Assembly (NCBI GenBank): GCA_902651635.1
Contig: CACRSC010000118.1
Location: 1 to 64,000, forward strand
Source of the DNA: Mastigamoeba balamuthi
Taxonomy: Eukaryota; Evosea; Mastigamoebida; Mastigamoebidae
Reading direction: 5' to 3'
DNA length: 64,000 nucleotides
This document shows positions 1 through 9,625 of this stretch, one piece after another. The first letter of the stretch is position 1. Each line of letters opens with the position of its first letter. The position numbers and the translations under genes are program-made. Below the pieces are notes generated by a model. The model worked only from the letters and a program-made list of their open reading frames with translations, was not told where the DNA came from and searched no databases.

Positions 1-1155
1 GGCCCCGCACCTGTCGGTGCCCTCGCTGTGCGCCAGGCGCGCGGCGTCGACAAACGCCAGGCGCAGCGCCTGCGCGTGGACCTCGCGCGCGGCCTCGGCG
101 TCGGCGGCCCGCGCGGCGCCCGCGAGCTCGGCGGTGACCTCGCGCTGGGCCTTGTCGCCCCGCGGGCGGTACTTGAGCGTCGCCGAGACGGCGGCCGACG
201 GCGACGACAGGCGCACGACGACGTCGGCGGTCTGGCCGAAGCGCACGGCGCCCAGCCTCACCTGCGCGCCCCACGAGGCGCGCTCGGCCGCGTGGCCCGG
301 GACGGCCGCCGGGCCCTCGGCGAGCGGGGCCTCGACCGAGAGGCAGACGTCGAGGGCGGCGGTGGCGAGCAGGTTGGCGAGGGCGTTGACGAAGATGGTG
401 CCGACGAGCGAGCTGTCGGGGATGAACGCGTAGGCCCCGAGGCCCTCGGCCGCGATCTCGGCGAGCAGCTGGCTGTTGAGGCTGTACCCGAACCCGAACG
501 CGCTGACGGTCCCCGGGACCTGCCCGTGGCTCTCGCACCGCTTGCGGACCCAGTGCTCCTGCACCGTGTCGGGCTGGCCGTCGGTCAGCAGCATCACGGC
601 CCCGACCCGCTGCGGCGACCCCGAGGTCTCGAGCAGCTTGATGCCCGCCTCGAGCCCCGCCCAGAGGTTCGTCGACCCGCTCGGGTACATCTCGTCGAGC
701 GCCTTGTCCGCCCTGCCGCGCCCGGCCTCGCTCATGGCCGTCGGCTGCAGCACGACGCTGGCCTCGCCCGAGAAGGCGACGATGGCCAGCCTGTCGGCGG
801 GGCCCAGGACGTGGGCGACGGTGGCGACCGCGTGCTTGACGAGGTCGAGGACGCTGAACCCAAAGTGCTCGCGCTTGCCCGCGTCGTCGCTGGCGGGCGC
901 GGGGGCGTCGGTCTGCATAGACCCGCTGACGTCGACGACGCAGACGACGTCGAGGGGGGCGCGGGCGGTGCCCTGTGGCGGGCGGATCGAGACGAGTGCG
1001 AGATCGTCGCTGACGGAAATCCGGAGATCGCACTGCGTGTCCGCAGCGTCCACCGGCGGCGGCTCGACGGCCACCGCGTCTGCGTCCTGCTGGGGTGCTG
1101 CTGCCGGTGCCGCTGCCTGTGCTGCTGCGGCCTTCTTTGAGCGGCGGTTCCACAT
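1..1155 (-). CDS. VWA domain protein of the Vwaint/Vint family, 3' end outside window
   Basis: The start ATG at 1155 opens a frame of 385 codons that runs without a stop to the window edge, so the C-terminus is missing. After a low-complexity Ala/Pro N-terminus (about residues 8-35), residues 70-80 read VCVVDVSGSM, a complete MIDAS metal-binding motif (DxSxS) of a von Willebrand factor A domain. The later MIDAS aspartate lies in LLTDGQPD. After the VWA fold comes a stretch with the pattern GFGYSLNS..L..IA..G.G.YAFIPD...VGT.F.NA..NLLAT, typical of eukaryotic VWA proteins that carry a Vwaint domain and often a Hint/Vint domain further on. The family is intracellular and poorly understood; a role in protein-protein adhesion or ubiquitin-linked complexes is only inferred. 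The 5' end is confident because upstream sequence turns AT-rich. Whether a Hint domain follows cannot be seen here. Confidence 0.85.
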   Translation of the reverse strand, partial: MWNRRSKKAAAAQAAAPAAAPQQDADAVAVEPPPVDAADTQCDLRISVSDDLALVSIRPPQGTARAPLDVVCVVDVSGSMQTDAPAPASDDAGKREHFGFSVLDLVKHAVATVAHVLGPADRLAIVAFSGEASVVLQPTAMSEAGRGRADKALDEMYPSGSTNLWAGLEAGIKLLETSGSPQRVGAVMLLTDGQPDTVQEHWVRKRCESHGQVPGTVSAFGFGYSLNSQLLAEIAAEGLGAYAFIPDSSLVGTIFVNALANLLATAALDVCLSVEAPLAEGPAAVPGHAAERASWGAQVRLGAVRFGQTADVVVRLSSPSAAVSATLKYRPRGDKAQREVTAELAGAARAADAEAAREVHAQALRLAFVDAARLAHSEGTDRCGA

Positions 1156-1480
1156 GTCGTCGAATTGGGTCGAATTAAGTTGTGGTCAATTTAGGCTTTC
1201 TTTGCGGGCTTAAAAATGCTGGCGTGGCGTTCTGCGAACGGCCCGTCCAATTGACGGCAGTTCAGCGAAATCTCACCGAATCACCCGTATCGTTTGCTCC
1301 GCGTTGTGACGTGGTCAGTAGATTTGTTACGATGACAGCGCGCTGAGCTAACCGATCGTCTGTCCTCCTGGCCGGAACCAACGAACACCCAGACGGGTTC
1401 GCCCAGCTGTGAATGGGAAAATATAGAAACCACCTGCCCGTGGCGCTACCCAATTCACTCGAGCGAGTCGGAGAGGGGCC
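1156..1480. other. Intergenic, no gene seen
   Basis: This short spacer lies between the divergent 5' end of the VWA gene and the 3' end of the first F-box-like gene. It is clearly less GC-rich than its neighbours. I see no conserved element beyond the likely VWA-gene promoter. Confidence 0.5.
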
Positions 1481-2452
1481 CTAATTCTGGTTCTCGAGGC
1501 TCGCGAGCCTGTGGTCGAAGTAGTTCCAGGGAACCAGGACGCACTTCTTCGTGGGGTCCACGCCGTGCTGTCCGCTGTTGCCGAAGACCAGCTCGCCGGC
1601 CAGCATGGCGACGTCCTCGCGGAACAGCAGCATCCCGACCCACAGGTGGTTCTCCTTCGGGTGGTTGAGATACCCCACGATTGAGGCAGGCAGCAGGCGC
1701 ACGCCCGTCACCGCAGTCACCAGCTCGGCCCCCGTCATCCCCCGGTCCCTCTCCACCTCGTGCACCCGCGCGAACACCGTGAACGCCCTCGCTAGTGCTC
1801 TGCGGGCCTGTGCACGCGTGATCCCCGGGGGGACCACCAGATAGGAGCCCGTGAGGCACTCGATGCTGTGGTCGCACTTGTCGACCTGCGCTATAACGAT
1901 GCGGAACCCCTCATGCTCCTTGGCCGGTACTCGTTCTGCTCCGAGCTCCGCTGCGGCACTGGCGATCGCGAGGGCTGCAAGAGCGAACTGGACCGGTGTG
2001 GCTTCAATCGTGCTGAAGTGGAGGTCTACGGGACTCTGGACGAATGAGACGGAGCCCAGCAGAGAGCACGCAGCAGTGGCAGCGGCCATCGAGAGCCTGC
2101 CCAGCATTCCCAGCATGCGTTGGACCCGAACCGACTGAAACAGGCCTGCCGTGCAGAACCCGCGGGACTCGGCCTTCTGTACCTCCTCGACAATGTGGTC
2201 TGCGAGGATGATGTCCCTGAGGCCCTCGCGGGACACAGCGACGCCCTGCAGGCTCGAGATGCGCTTCCTCAGGGCCACGTGCGACGAAAGGACAGCGGAG
2301 GACTCGATGGCGCTGCACCATGTGCGGCATACACGCCTGAGGATCCATACAACAGGGAAGCTGAGGATCCTGGCCTGCGAGAACAGCACAATGAGCAGCG
2401 CCTCGTTGCACGCAATTTCGCAGAGAGAACTCGGGGAGCTCCACATTCCCAT
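1481..2452 (-). CDS. F-box-like protein, local family copy 1
   Basis: A single-exon frame of 323 aa if started at the MGMW methionine (2452); an upstream ATG at 2482 would add 10 residues with no counterpart in the paralogues. Residues about 15-55 contain LLIVLFSQARILSFPVVW followed by LRRVCRTWCSAIES, the helix pattern of an F-box (compare L.LVC..W...I). The rest is specific to this family: a helical middle (RVQRMLGMLGRLS), an alanine-rich helix (LAALAIASAAAEL), the block GSYLVVPPGITRAQARRALARAF, and a highly conserved tail HLWVGMLLF...DV..L.GE...GN...HGVDP.KKC. If the F-box works, the protein would be an SCF ubiquitin-ligase adaptor and the conserved C-terminal part would bind the target. 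I recognise no named domain in that part. It is intact, with the same length and no intron as in copies at 3914, 5671, 6824 and 9957. Confidence 0.8.
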   Translation of the reverse strand: MGMWSSPSSLCEIACNEALLIVLFSQARILSFPVVWILRRVCRTWCSAIESSAVLSSHVALRKRISSLQGVAVSREGLRDIILADHIVEEVQKAESRGFCTAGLFQSVRVQRMLGMLGRLSMAAATAACSLLGSVSFVQSPVDLHFSTIEATPVQFALAALAIASAAAELGAERVPAKEHEGFRIVIAQVDKCDHSIECLTGSYLVVPPGITRAQARRALARAFTVFARVHEVERDRGMTGAELVTAVTGVRLLPASIVGYLNHPKENHLWVGMLLFREDVAMLAGELVFGNSGQHGVDPTKKCVLVPWNYFDHRLASLENQN

Positions 2453-2504
2453 TGCTGCTAATGAATGGCCACGAGCCGTCAACCGAGCTAATGGGCGAAC
2501 AAAA

Positions 2505-2619
2505 GAGAAAGGAAAATAACGGGGAAGCTGAAGATCTTTGTCTGTGAGAACAGCACTACGATCACCACCTGGTAGAGCACCCCGTGAAGTGCACGTTAAG
2601 CCTGACCCTTCCTCGCCAT
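2505..2619 (-). pseudogene. N-terminal remnant of the F-box-like family
   Basis: Reading the minus strand from 2619 gives a Met-Ala-Arg-Lys start like other family members, an early stop at codon 8, and then VVIVVLFSQTKIFSFPVI, which matches the F-box start of the neighbouring genes. Similarity ends abruptly after that motif. It is therefore a truncated copy of about 40 codons with no body. Confidence 0.7.
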
Positions 2620-2919
2620 TACTAACAGAAGACTGTACCTTGTGCTAGCGATACCTGCATTAAATTGATTTCGGTTATTCTCCTGTAAGATCTTGAGTGC
2701 TATGTGCGCTCAGATTAGTTGGTGGATGGGCCAGCCAATCACTCTGCAAAATGCGGCATCATTTTGTTCTTCGTTACACGAGATACAACCTTTGAGAACA
2801 TACCGTCTGCACCCTTCACCATTTCTACATTCTCCAAATGTCATCACTGCTGTCAAAACCGTGTCGAAATCCAGTCCGGCATGTTCGTATTGGCTCCACC
2901 AAGCATGCACAGCTCTACC
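2620..2919. other. Intergenic, no gene seen
   Basis: About 300 bases of mixed composition between two decayed F-box-like copies. Small open frames here have no similarity to the family or to anything I recognise. Confidence 0.4.
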
Positions 2920-3090
2920 AACATCAGCACTCAAAACTCGTTGAGGCATTTGTCGAAGTAGTTCCAGGGAACCATCACGCAGCCTTTCTTGGGTCACCTT
3001 TCACGTTGATCAACCAACAGCACTCAGAACTTGTTGAGGTATTTGTCGAAGTAGTTCCAGGGAACCATCACGCAGCCCTTCTTGGGGTCA
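2920..3090. repeat. Tandem duplication of the 3' end of an F-box-like gene
   Basis: The segment 2920-2996 (CAACATCAGCACTCAAAACT onward) repeats, with a few mismatches, as 3011-3090. Both copies encode on the minus strand the last residues of the family (VPWNYFDK) and the start of the 3' flank. The downstream copy at 2920-2996 is not attached to a gene body, so the tail of the pseudogene at 3024 was duplicated in place. Confidence 0.75.
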
Positions 3091-3630
3091 ACACCGTGCT
3101 TGGCCCCGTTGCCATCGACATGCATGCCAGACAACTGGCGCGTGTGCTCGGGGAAGAGCAGCATCCCGACCCACAGGTGGTCTTCGCGCGGCGAGGGGTA
3201 CATATACCTGCTGGGGATGGCTCCAGTCACTGCGGTCACCAGCCTCTCGCCCCACCTCCTCTGCTCATCTGCGATGGCGCAGACCCTCGTGAACACCCGA
3301 ATGGCCCGCGCCAGAGCTCTGCAGGCATCACTGCCGGACGTCCCCGGTGGCACGACCAGGAAGCAGCCACTCCCGCACATGCACTCGAAGCACCCCGAGC
3401 CACAGTCGAAGAGGCCAGCAATGGCAATGTGCAGCTTCCTGCTCGCGTCGATCCGCACGGAGAGAGCCCGTCGACTGAATGGCATTGCGCCAAGAGTGGC
3501 AGGCAAGCCTGAGGATCCAGATGGTCAGGAAGTCGAAGACCCTGGCCTGTGAGAACAGCACAACAAGCACCACCTCGTCGCCTGATGCCATCTTGTGGAT
3601 GGTGGGCCTCGTGCCACACTTATTTCCCTT
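3024..3630 (-). pseudogene. Deleted copy of the F-box-like gene at 9957
   Basis: Aligned with the intact gene at 9957-10913 (opposite strand), this copy keeps the N-terminus (GNKC then GDEVVLVVLFSQAR) and the last 150 or so residues almost unchanged, but about 350 bases of the middle are missing. The join falls between the IQSTGSL segment and the RIDASRKLHIAIA segment and shifts the frame. The initiator ATG has also become AAG (3628-3630). The C-terminal half is open from 3506 to 3024 and nearly identical to the intact copy, including the first bases of 3' flank, so the duplication is recent. It cannot make the normal protein. Confidence 0.85.
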
Positions 3631-3913
3631 GAATGAATGAACAGAACAGAATCGCAGGGTTGCGCGAGCATTTTCAACGTCTACATCCACTCTTTTTTCT
3701 GTCGACATTTTTTCCCGATTGCCTTGTGCAACCTGTCTATTTGAAATCAAGTGTTCCAGAATTATCTATTGGACTTCGATCCATCCTTATCTCAATCGCG
3801 TTCCACCTTCTATCGCAAGAATAATCCAATATCGATTCCTGATTGCATGTCTTTCGAGGGACACTCACTAAAACTCGCTGCAAGGATTTTGGGACCATTA
3901 ATCAGCTCCGCTG

Positions 3914-4873
3914 TTATAGACACTTAAGCCTGTGGGAAAAGTAACTCCAGGGCATCAGCACACACTTCTTCTGAGGATCCACTCCGTGCTCGTTATGGTT
4001 GCCGTAGACGAGCTCGCCCACCAGTTCGGGGATGTCCTCGTGGAACAGCAGCAATCCGACCCACAGGTGTTGTTCCAGAGGGTAGTACGACCACTTGGAA
4101 CTGTCTCTGAGCAGCCGCACCCCAGTCGCTGCAGTCACCAGCTCGGCGCCCTTCTTCTGCAAGATGTCCTCCATCTGGTGAACCCTAGTGAACACCTTGA
4201 TGGCCCTCAGTAGTGCGCTGCGGGCCTTCTTGAAGGAGATTTCCGGTGAGATCACAAAAAACGAGTCGGTGAGGCACTCGTTCCACTCTGGGGCAGGCTT
4301 CTCGATGGGGGCGATCACGATCTGGAACCACGCCTCTGGGCCCACGTGCACTGATGACGAGAGTTCCGCAGCAGCACTGGCGATCGCGAGGGAGGCAAGA
4401 GCGACCTGCGCGGGCAGAGCACTCAGGAATGACCACGGAAAGGTGGACGGCGTGGCAGTGACAGAGACTGCGCCCAGCACAGAGCAGGCCGCAGCAGCAG
4501 CGGGTAGAGAGAGCCTCTGCAGAGTGTCGAGCATGTGGTTGATGCGGACAGACTGTCGCAGGTTGGAGGTCTTAAATCCTTTTGCCTCGGCCGACATGAC
4601 CCTGTCGACGATGTGGTCGACAAGGAGGATGTCCCTGAGGCCCTCACGGGACACAGCGACGCCCTGCAGCCGAGAGATGCGCTCCCTCTGGGCCACGTGC
4701 GACGAAAGGACGCCGTACGACTCGATGGCGCTGCGCCAGGCGTGGCAGACACGCCTGAGGCACCAGATGAGGGGGAAGTTGAGGATCCTGGCCTGAGCGA
4801 ACAGCACCACGAGCATCACCGCGTTGCAGGCCCTCCTGCTGGTCGCGCGCTCCAGTGTGTACTTTCTCACCAT
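3914..4873 (-). CDS. F-box-like protein, local family copy 2
   Basis: An intact single-exon gene of 319 aa from the ATG at 4873. That methionine (MVRKYTLERA) is preferred over the upstream in-frame ATG because family members start about 18 residues before the VVLFAQARILNFPLIW motif. The F-box helix LRRVCHAWRSAIES is clear. It carries the family blocks SREGLRDILLVDHIV, the Ala-rich helix, and the C-terminal HLWVGLLLFHEDIPELVGEL and VPWSYF signatures. It is distinct from copy 1 by many substitutions spread over the whole length, which suggests an older split than the 3024/9957 pair. The expected role, by inference only, is SCF adaptor. Confidence 0.8.
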   Translation of the reverse strand: MVRKYTLERATSRRACNAVMLVVLFAQARILNFPLIWCLRRVCHAWRSAIESYGVLSSHVAQRERISRLQGVAVSREGLRDILLVDHIVDRVMSAEAKGFKTSNLRQSVRINHMLDTLQRLSLPAAAAACSVLGAVSVTATPSTFPWSFLSALPAQVALASLAIASAAAELSSSVHVGPEAWFQIVIAPIEKPAPEWNECLTDSFFVISPEISFKKARSALLRAIKVFTRVHQMEDILQKKGAELVTAATGVRLLRDSSKWSYYPLEQHLWVGLLLFHEDIPELVGELVYGNHNEHGVDPQKKCVLMPWSYFSHRLKCL

Positions 4874-5670
4874 TGAGGTACTTTCGAGAAATGGCAAGAA
4901 GGATTCAATAATGATTAGATGAATAGAATGGCCCGACCTGTAAAATGTTGAATAAAGCTCATTGTGCGATCGTGTCTCGCCTGGCTGCCCCTCAGCCAAG
5001 CACTTATGATTCTTATCACAGCAGCCTTAGCTGTGCCCCCCAGGGCACTGTACAGTCAGCGGAGACCCACGACGTTCATCATCGTGCCAAATCCCCTCCA
5101 CGCACGCCCACAGACACCCCCAGGGCTGGATACACCCTGGGGGAAGGCGGAGTGACAACCTGCCAGTCCCATAGAATACAGTCAGACCACCAAGGCCCCC
5201 AAGCTACCCTAGAATAGCCCCAGAGGAATACTACATCCAGGCTCTTTATGTTAACACGATTCACTAAGGCATGTTACGCAGGCAACAGACGTGTACAGCA
5301 TCGGAATTCCAATGTGGGTCGTGCTGTCCATGGTCTAACAACCTTTTCCCGACGTATCAGCATCCCGTGTGCCCTACCTCATAGATCGCGCAGTGATGCC
5401 CGATACAGTCGTGCTGGAATCGGACCGACGGTGCGTCCGTCATGTTCCCTGACCTACAAGGATGCAGCGACGCCTTTGCCCCTCACTCCTGCAGCCCCCC
5501 GCAGCACTTTCTGATGGAGAACAGAGGTGAGCCGTGTTCTGAGATACCTGGCCCAGAGCCTACGGAGATTCCAGAGAGTTATCTGAGAGAATATTGATGC
5601 CATCAGATGGGTGCCATAGACCCGCAGCAAGAACAGCCTTTGTACCTATACGTGTTCAATTCAGTGTGCT
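4874..5670. other. Intergenic, no gene seen
   Basis: About 800 bases between two family copies. Open frames are short and unlike any gene. There is a run of CCCCAGGG-type imperfect repeats around 5040-5160. I see no RNA gene here. Confidence 0.45.
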
Positions 5671-6630
5671 CTACTTCATGTTGCCGTAACGGCTCTCGAA
5701 GATGTTCCAAGGCACCAGTACGCACTTCTTCTGGGGGTCCACGCCGATCTTCTTCCTGTTGCATTGGACATACTGGCCAGCCAGCTCGGCGATATTCCCA
5801 CTGAACAGCAGCATTCCAACCCACAGGTGCTGCTCCAGAGGATAGTAGTACCACTTGCTCGTCTGGCCACGCGGACGCACGCCCGTCACTACGGTCACCA
5901 GCTCCGCGCCCTTCAGCCCCTTCTCGGTCTCGAGCTCGTGCACCCTTGCGAACACCTTAATGGCCCTCTCGAGTGCTCTGCGGGCCTGCGAGAGTGTGAT
6001 GCCCGGGGGCACGACCAGATACGAGCCCTCGAGGCACTCGATACACTCGTTCACGGAGTCAATTGGGGCGATCACGATGCTGAATGGTGCCGCCTGCGGA
6101 TTGTGCTGCATCACCGCGAGGTCGGCTGCTGCGCTGGCAATGGCGAGTGCAGCCAGGGCGGCCTTGGCAGGTCTGACATCATCCTGGCAGTGCTCAAATG
6201 AGCCCGGGGTCTCGATGACAGCGATGGGGCCCAGAAGCGAGCAGCAGAACGAGGCAATTGTCAGCGACAGCCTCCGCAGCATGTCGAGAACGTGGGTCAT
6301 CCTGACCGACTGCCAGAGCCCTGGGGTGCAGAACTCGCGCTCCTCGGCACCGAGGGCCACGTCGGCGATGCTGTCGACGAGAAGAAAGCCCGCGAATGTC
6401 TCTGGGGTCAACTCTGGGCAGTGAAGCTCCGCGATGCGCTCTCTCCGCGCCGCGTGCGACGAGAGAACGCTCGGAGACTCGATGGCGTTGCGCCACGCGT
6501 GGCAGACGCGCCTTAGGCGCCAGACGTCGGGAAAGCTGAAGACGCTGGTCTGCGAGAACAGCATCACGAGCACCCCCTCGTTGCGCATGATCGCAGAAGC
6601 ACGCCGAGCAGCCCTCCTCCTCTTTCCCAT
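5671..6630 (-). CDS. F-box-like protein, local family copy 3
   Basis: An intact single-exon gene of 319 aa from the ATG at 6630. The N-terminus is basic (MGKRRRAARRAS), then LVMLFSQTSVFSFPDVW and LRRVCHAWRNAIES give the F-box-like motif at about residues 18-50. The helical middle, GSYLVVPPGITLSQARRALERAIKVFARVHELE, and the tail HLWVGMLLFSGNIAELAGQYV with VPWNIF follow in the family order. It lies head-to-tail with copies 2 and 4 on the same strand, which fits tandem duplication. The F-box call is by pattern only; no target-binding repeat (LRR, WD40, Kelch) is visible. Confidence 0.8.
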   Translation of the reverse strand: MGKRRRAARRASAIMRNEGVLVMLFSQTSVFSFPDVWRLRRVCHAWRNAIESPSVLSSHAARRERIAELHCPELTPETFAGFLLVDSIADVALGAEEREFCTPGLWQSVRMTHVLDMLRRLSLTIASFCCSLLGPIAVIETPGSFEHCQDDVRPAKAALAALAIASAAADLAVMQHNPQAAPFSIVIAPIDSVNECIECLEGSYLVVPPGITLSQARRALERAIKVFARVHELETEKGLKGAELVTVVTGVRPRGQTSKWYYYPLEQHLWVGMLLFSGNIAELAGQYVQCNRKKIGVDPQKKCVLVPWNIFESRYGNMK

Positions 6631-6823
6631 TGTATACCTTGTAATGAATCTGTGTTGGAATCAATTGCGTCCGTCTGCCGGAATATCTGCATCGGAAATC
6701 TGAGACCCCTGGGACTCTATGCCCATGCCCATGGAACTGCGGGAACAATACTGGCAGGCCCCTGTTGGCCCCCTGGGGGAGAGCGGTGTTGCCACCTCTC
6801 TCAACTAAGCTGCTGCGTGTTCC

Positions 6824-7807
6824 CTACTTGATGTCGCTGTACTTGCCCTCGAAGAAGTTCCAAGGCACCAGAACGCACTTCTTCTTGGGGTCCACGCCGT
6901 GCTTGCTTCCGCTGCCTTGAACGCGCTCGCCGGCCAGCATGGCGACGTCCTCGCGGAACAGCAGCATCCCGACCCACAGGTGCTGCTCCAGTGGGCTGTA
7001 GACCCACTCCGGCTCGGAGACCAGGATCACACCCGTCACCGCGGCCACCAGCTTCGCGCCCTTCAGCCTCTTCTCCCTCTCGATCTCGTGCACCCTCGCG
7101 AACACCCGGATGGCCCTCTCGAGCGCCCGGCGGGCCTTCTCGAACGTGATGTCTGGCGGCACAACCAGATACGAGCCCCCGAGGCACTCGATGCTCTCGC
7201 CGCCGCACTCGGGCACAGAGGCGATCACGATCTGGAACGACGTCGCCGGTGCCGGTGCCGACGCCTGCTCTGCCGCTGGCCCGGGGGGCTGCAGCTCCAT
7301 TGCTGCGCTGGCTATGACAAAGGCGGCGGCGGCCTCGGCGGAAGGGCTGACGGGCCCGCGGGCGCTGAGCATCAAGGCCTCTGGGGCCTCGACGACGGTG
7401 ATGGGGCCCAGCCGCGAGCAGCAGGCAGAGGCCAGGGCCAGCGTGAACCAGTGCAGCCAGTCGAGCATGCGGCTCATCCTGGCCGCCTGCCCGAGGTCCG
7501 CGGTGCAGAACCGGCGCTCCTCCGCGCACGCGACCTTCTGGGCGATGTGGTCTGCAACGAGGAGGTCCTGGAGGTACTTGGGCGTCGGTGCGCGGTAGTA
7601 CAGCCTCGCGATGCGCTCCCTCCCTTTGGCGTGCGACGAGAGAACGCCAATCGAATCGATCGCGCTGCGCCAGGCGCGGCAGACGCGCCGCAGAGGGCAG
7701 AGGTCCGGGAAGGTGAAGAGGTCGGCCTTCGCGAAGAGCAAGGCGAGGACCGCCTCGTTGCTCGCCGCCCTTGCCAGCGCACGACGTGCCTTCCTCGTCC
7801 TCCCCAT
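6824..7807 (-). CDS. F-box-like protein, local family copy 4
   Basis: The frame stays open up to 8251, but the ATG at 7807 (MGRTRKARRALARA) matches the start context of the other copies and gives 327 aa; upstream codons look like decayed DNA, not protein. The F-box-like motif is LALLFAKADLFTFPDL plus LRRVCRAWRSAIDS. A family-specific insertion rich in Ala and Pro (about residues 175-200, GPAAEQASAPAPAT) accounts for the slightly greater length. The tail has HLWVGMLLFREDVAMLAGERV and VPWNFF, identical in its core to copy 1, which suggests gene conversion or shared constraint on this block. GC content is the highest of the cluster. Confidence 0.8.
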   Translation of the reverse strand: MGRTRKARRALARAASNEAVLALLFAKADLFTFPDLCPLRRVCRAWRSAIDSIGVLSSHAKGRERIARLYYRAPTPKYLQDLLVADHIAQKVACAEERRFCTADLGQAARMSRMLDWLHWFTLALASACCSRLGPITVVEAPEALMLSARGPVSPSAEAAAAFVIASAAMELQPPGPAAEQASAPAPATSFQIVIASVPECGGESIECLGGSYLVVPPDITFEKARRALERAIRVFARVHEIEREKRLKGAKLVAAVTGVILVSEPEWVYSPLEQHLWVGMLLFREDVAMLAGERVQGSGSKHGVDPKKKCVLVPWNFFEGKYSDIK

Positions 7808-7934
7808 TGTATGCTCTCGACCAGATCTGCACAGGGTCAATTGTGCCGACCCCCCCCCCGCACATTTCGTAGTGACGTTGGTTGTTAGGCAACGGTGCTC
7901 GGGAGTTAACGCACTGAGTAAGGAGGGACTCGTT

Positions 7935-8181
7935 CCCTGAAGACACCAAGTGAACATGCGCCCCTCTGTGCACTGGGCGCAGCCGCCGGCGCGAGGCCAT
8001 ACAGCCTGCGCTCCCTCCTCCCCCTGTGCAACGGGATGACGCCCGTTGACTCGATGGCGCTGAGCCAGAGGCTGGCCTGCGCGAGGACACCCGTTGCACG
8101 CCTCCCTGTCAAACACACACGCGTGCTCTCTTCTTCCAATACGTGCTTCACGACCGAGTCTGCCCGCAGCATCGCTGACAA
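7935..8181 (-). pseudogene. Scrambled remnant of the F-box-like family
   Basis: On the minus strand this stretch encodes SVVKHVLEEESTRVCLTGR, resembling the DHIVEEV...GFCTAGL part of the family, followed (in the wrong order) by LAQASLWLSAIESTGVI, resembling the F-box helix. The pieces are rearranged and lack a body, so this is a relic lying just upstream of copy 4. Confidence 0.5.
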
Positions 8182-8296
8182 CAGTATCGGCGCAGCGGTT
8201 ATCGCTTGAACTAAGCGTCAGAGAATCGGAACACCAAGCCCGGGAAGCCAACGAAGGAAGGCGGCATGATGGTATGTGTGCTGCGTTGGTGCTGTA

Positions 8297-9625
8297 TTAG
8301 TAGAAGTTAGGGGGGACGAGCGGGCTGCCCGGGGTGAAGGCGGTGTCGGTGGAGCAGTCGACGTAGACGTCGTCGTCGTAGATGCCCGCGACGAAGCGCA
8401 CCATCGCGTCGGGGCAGCCCCGCACGCCCTCGTCCCGCACGTCCACCTCGGCCGTCTCGACCGCGTCCACCCGCCTGCCGTCCTCGACGCGCTGGAACTT
8501 GAAGCCCACCCTGCCCTGCCGGTACTCCACCACGATCTTCTCGTTCCTTCTGCTCTCGCCACGCTATCAGGATCTCGGACTCGTGCGATTCGTCTAACTT
8601 GATATCCCCCACATACTATCAATATGCACAGCCACGAGCACACAGCCGGGCGAGCTACGTGTGGCAGAGGCGCAGGCTGACTGGGTCGTTCCCAGACACA
8701 GACGGAGCAGTTCCTCGATCGATGGCGGAAATCCGAATCTTCGGATAATTTGCCCGCATAAAATCCCCGCAGCAAAATCGAGCGATATGCGCCCCCTGTG
8801 CCCCTGTGCCCCTGTGCCCCTGTGCCCCTGTGCCCCTGTGCCCCTGTGCCCCTGTGCCCCGGCGCGCGCGCACCGTTCTGTGAGCGGCGGGCGCTCCTTG
8901 TTGACCGACATGCAGAGCTTGCCGTCGGCGGCGGCCACGTGTGTGGTGACGTGGCCGTCGTAGGCGCCCATGACGCAGAGGAGGAAAGGCGCGGGGCCCC
9001 TGCAGAGCGCGGCCGCGAAGTCGCCGCTGGCCGACGTGGGGCTGTCGTAGAGCTCCGCGGGCACGGCGCCCCCGCGCGTCACGGCGACGCCCACGTAGAC
9101 GCCCGCGCTGAACGACGGCACGAGGGACATGCGGGCGACGGCTCCGGGCCGCCCCGGGGCGCGGAGGGGCTGCGTGAAGCCCCAGACGTAGTTGCCGTGG
9201 TGGCCCGGGCGCCGCACGAGCCGCGCGCCCCGCCGCTCGATCGCCATGTACAGCGCGCTCGCGTCCGTGAACACCGCCAGCGTCTCCCGCACCCGCGCCA
9301 GCACCGGCAGCACCACCCGCCGCCACCGCTTGCACACCGCCGCGTAGGCCCACCTGCGTTTGCGTTGGGGGACGAGTCTGCCGCTGAGACGCGGTGCGAA
9401 AGCGGTGGCGAGGCACGACGGAAACCGCGGATGCGTGTGCTGGAGGACCGCTGGGAGGGGTCGGCTGGATGGAAACGGTGGGAGTTGTGTCGAGACGCGG
9501 TGGGAAGCGGGTGCGAGACCCGGGCGGGATGTGGGGCGGACGGACCACTGGGAGGGGTCGGACTGGCGGGAGGCCATCTCGACGATCGTCTCGACGACGA
9601 GGTCGGGGAGGTCCAGCACTTCCAT
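8297..9625 (-). CDS. Spliced F-box protein with a beta-rich C-terminal domain
   Basis: Three exons on the minus strand, 9549-9625, 8874-9353 and 8297-8549, sum to 810 bases (269 aa), in frame at both junctions. Residues 1-50 are MEVLDLPDLVVETIVEMA...WAYAAVCKRWRRVVLPVL, a classic F-box unrelated in detail to the neighbouring family. The remaining 200 residues look like a beta-sandwich of the SPRY/B30.2 sort (YVGVAV..GG, FLLCVMGAYDGHV, GRVGFKFQRVEDGR), but that is a weak call. Intron 1 uses CA/GTGGTC and CGCAG/G. Intron 2 uses CG/GTGCGC and GAGCAG/A and contains an 8-bp minisatellite. The likely role is substrate adaptor of an SCF ubiquitin ligase. Without removal of intron 2 the reading frame enters the repeat and produces a Gly/His/Arg/Thr run. 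Confidence 0.75.
8791..8860. repeat. 8-bp minisatellite (GCCCCTGT)n inside an intron
   Basis: Eight to nine head-to-tail copies of GCCCCTGT lie in the second intron of the F-box gene at 8297-9625. Because eight is not a multiple of three, three units make one 24-base period in translation, so every frame reads a repeating eight-residue motif. It starts about 12 bases inside the intron donor. Confidence 0.9.

Noticed and set aside
28-1140. A 370-codon plus-strand open frame opposite the VWA gene
   Set aside because: It is Arg/Ala/Gly-rich antisense of the VWA coding strand, whose MIDAS motif and family blocks are clear.
1700-2300. Cyclin-like fold in the middle of the F-box-like family
   Set aside because: Only a vague helical resemblance; the conserved Lys/Glu pair of cyclin boxes is missing.
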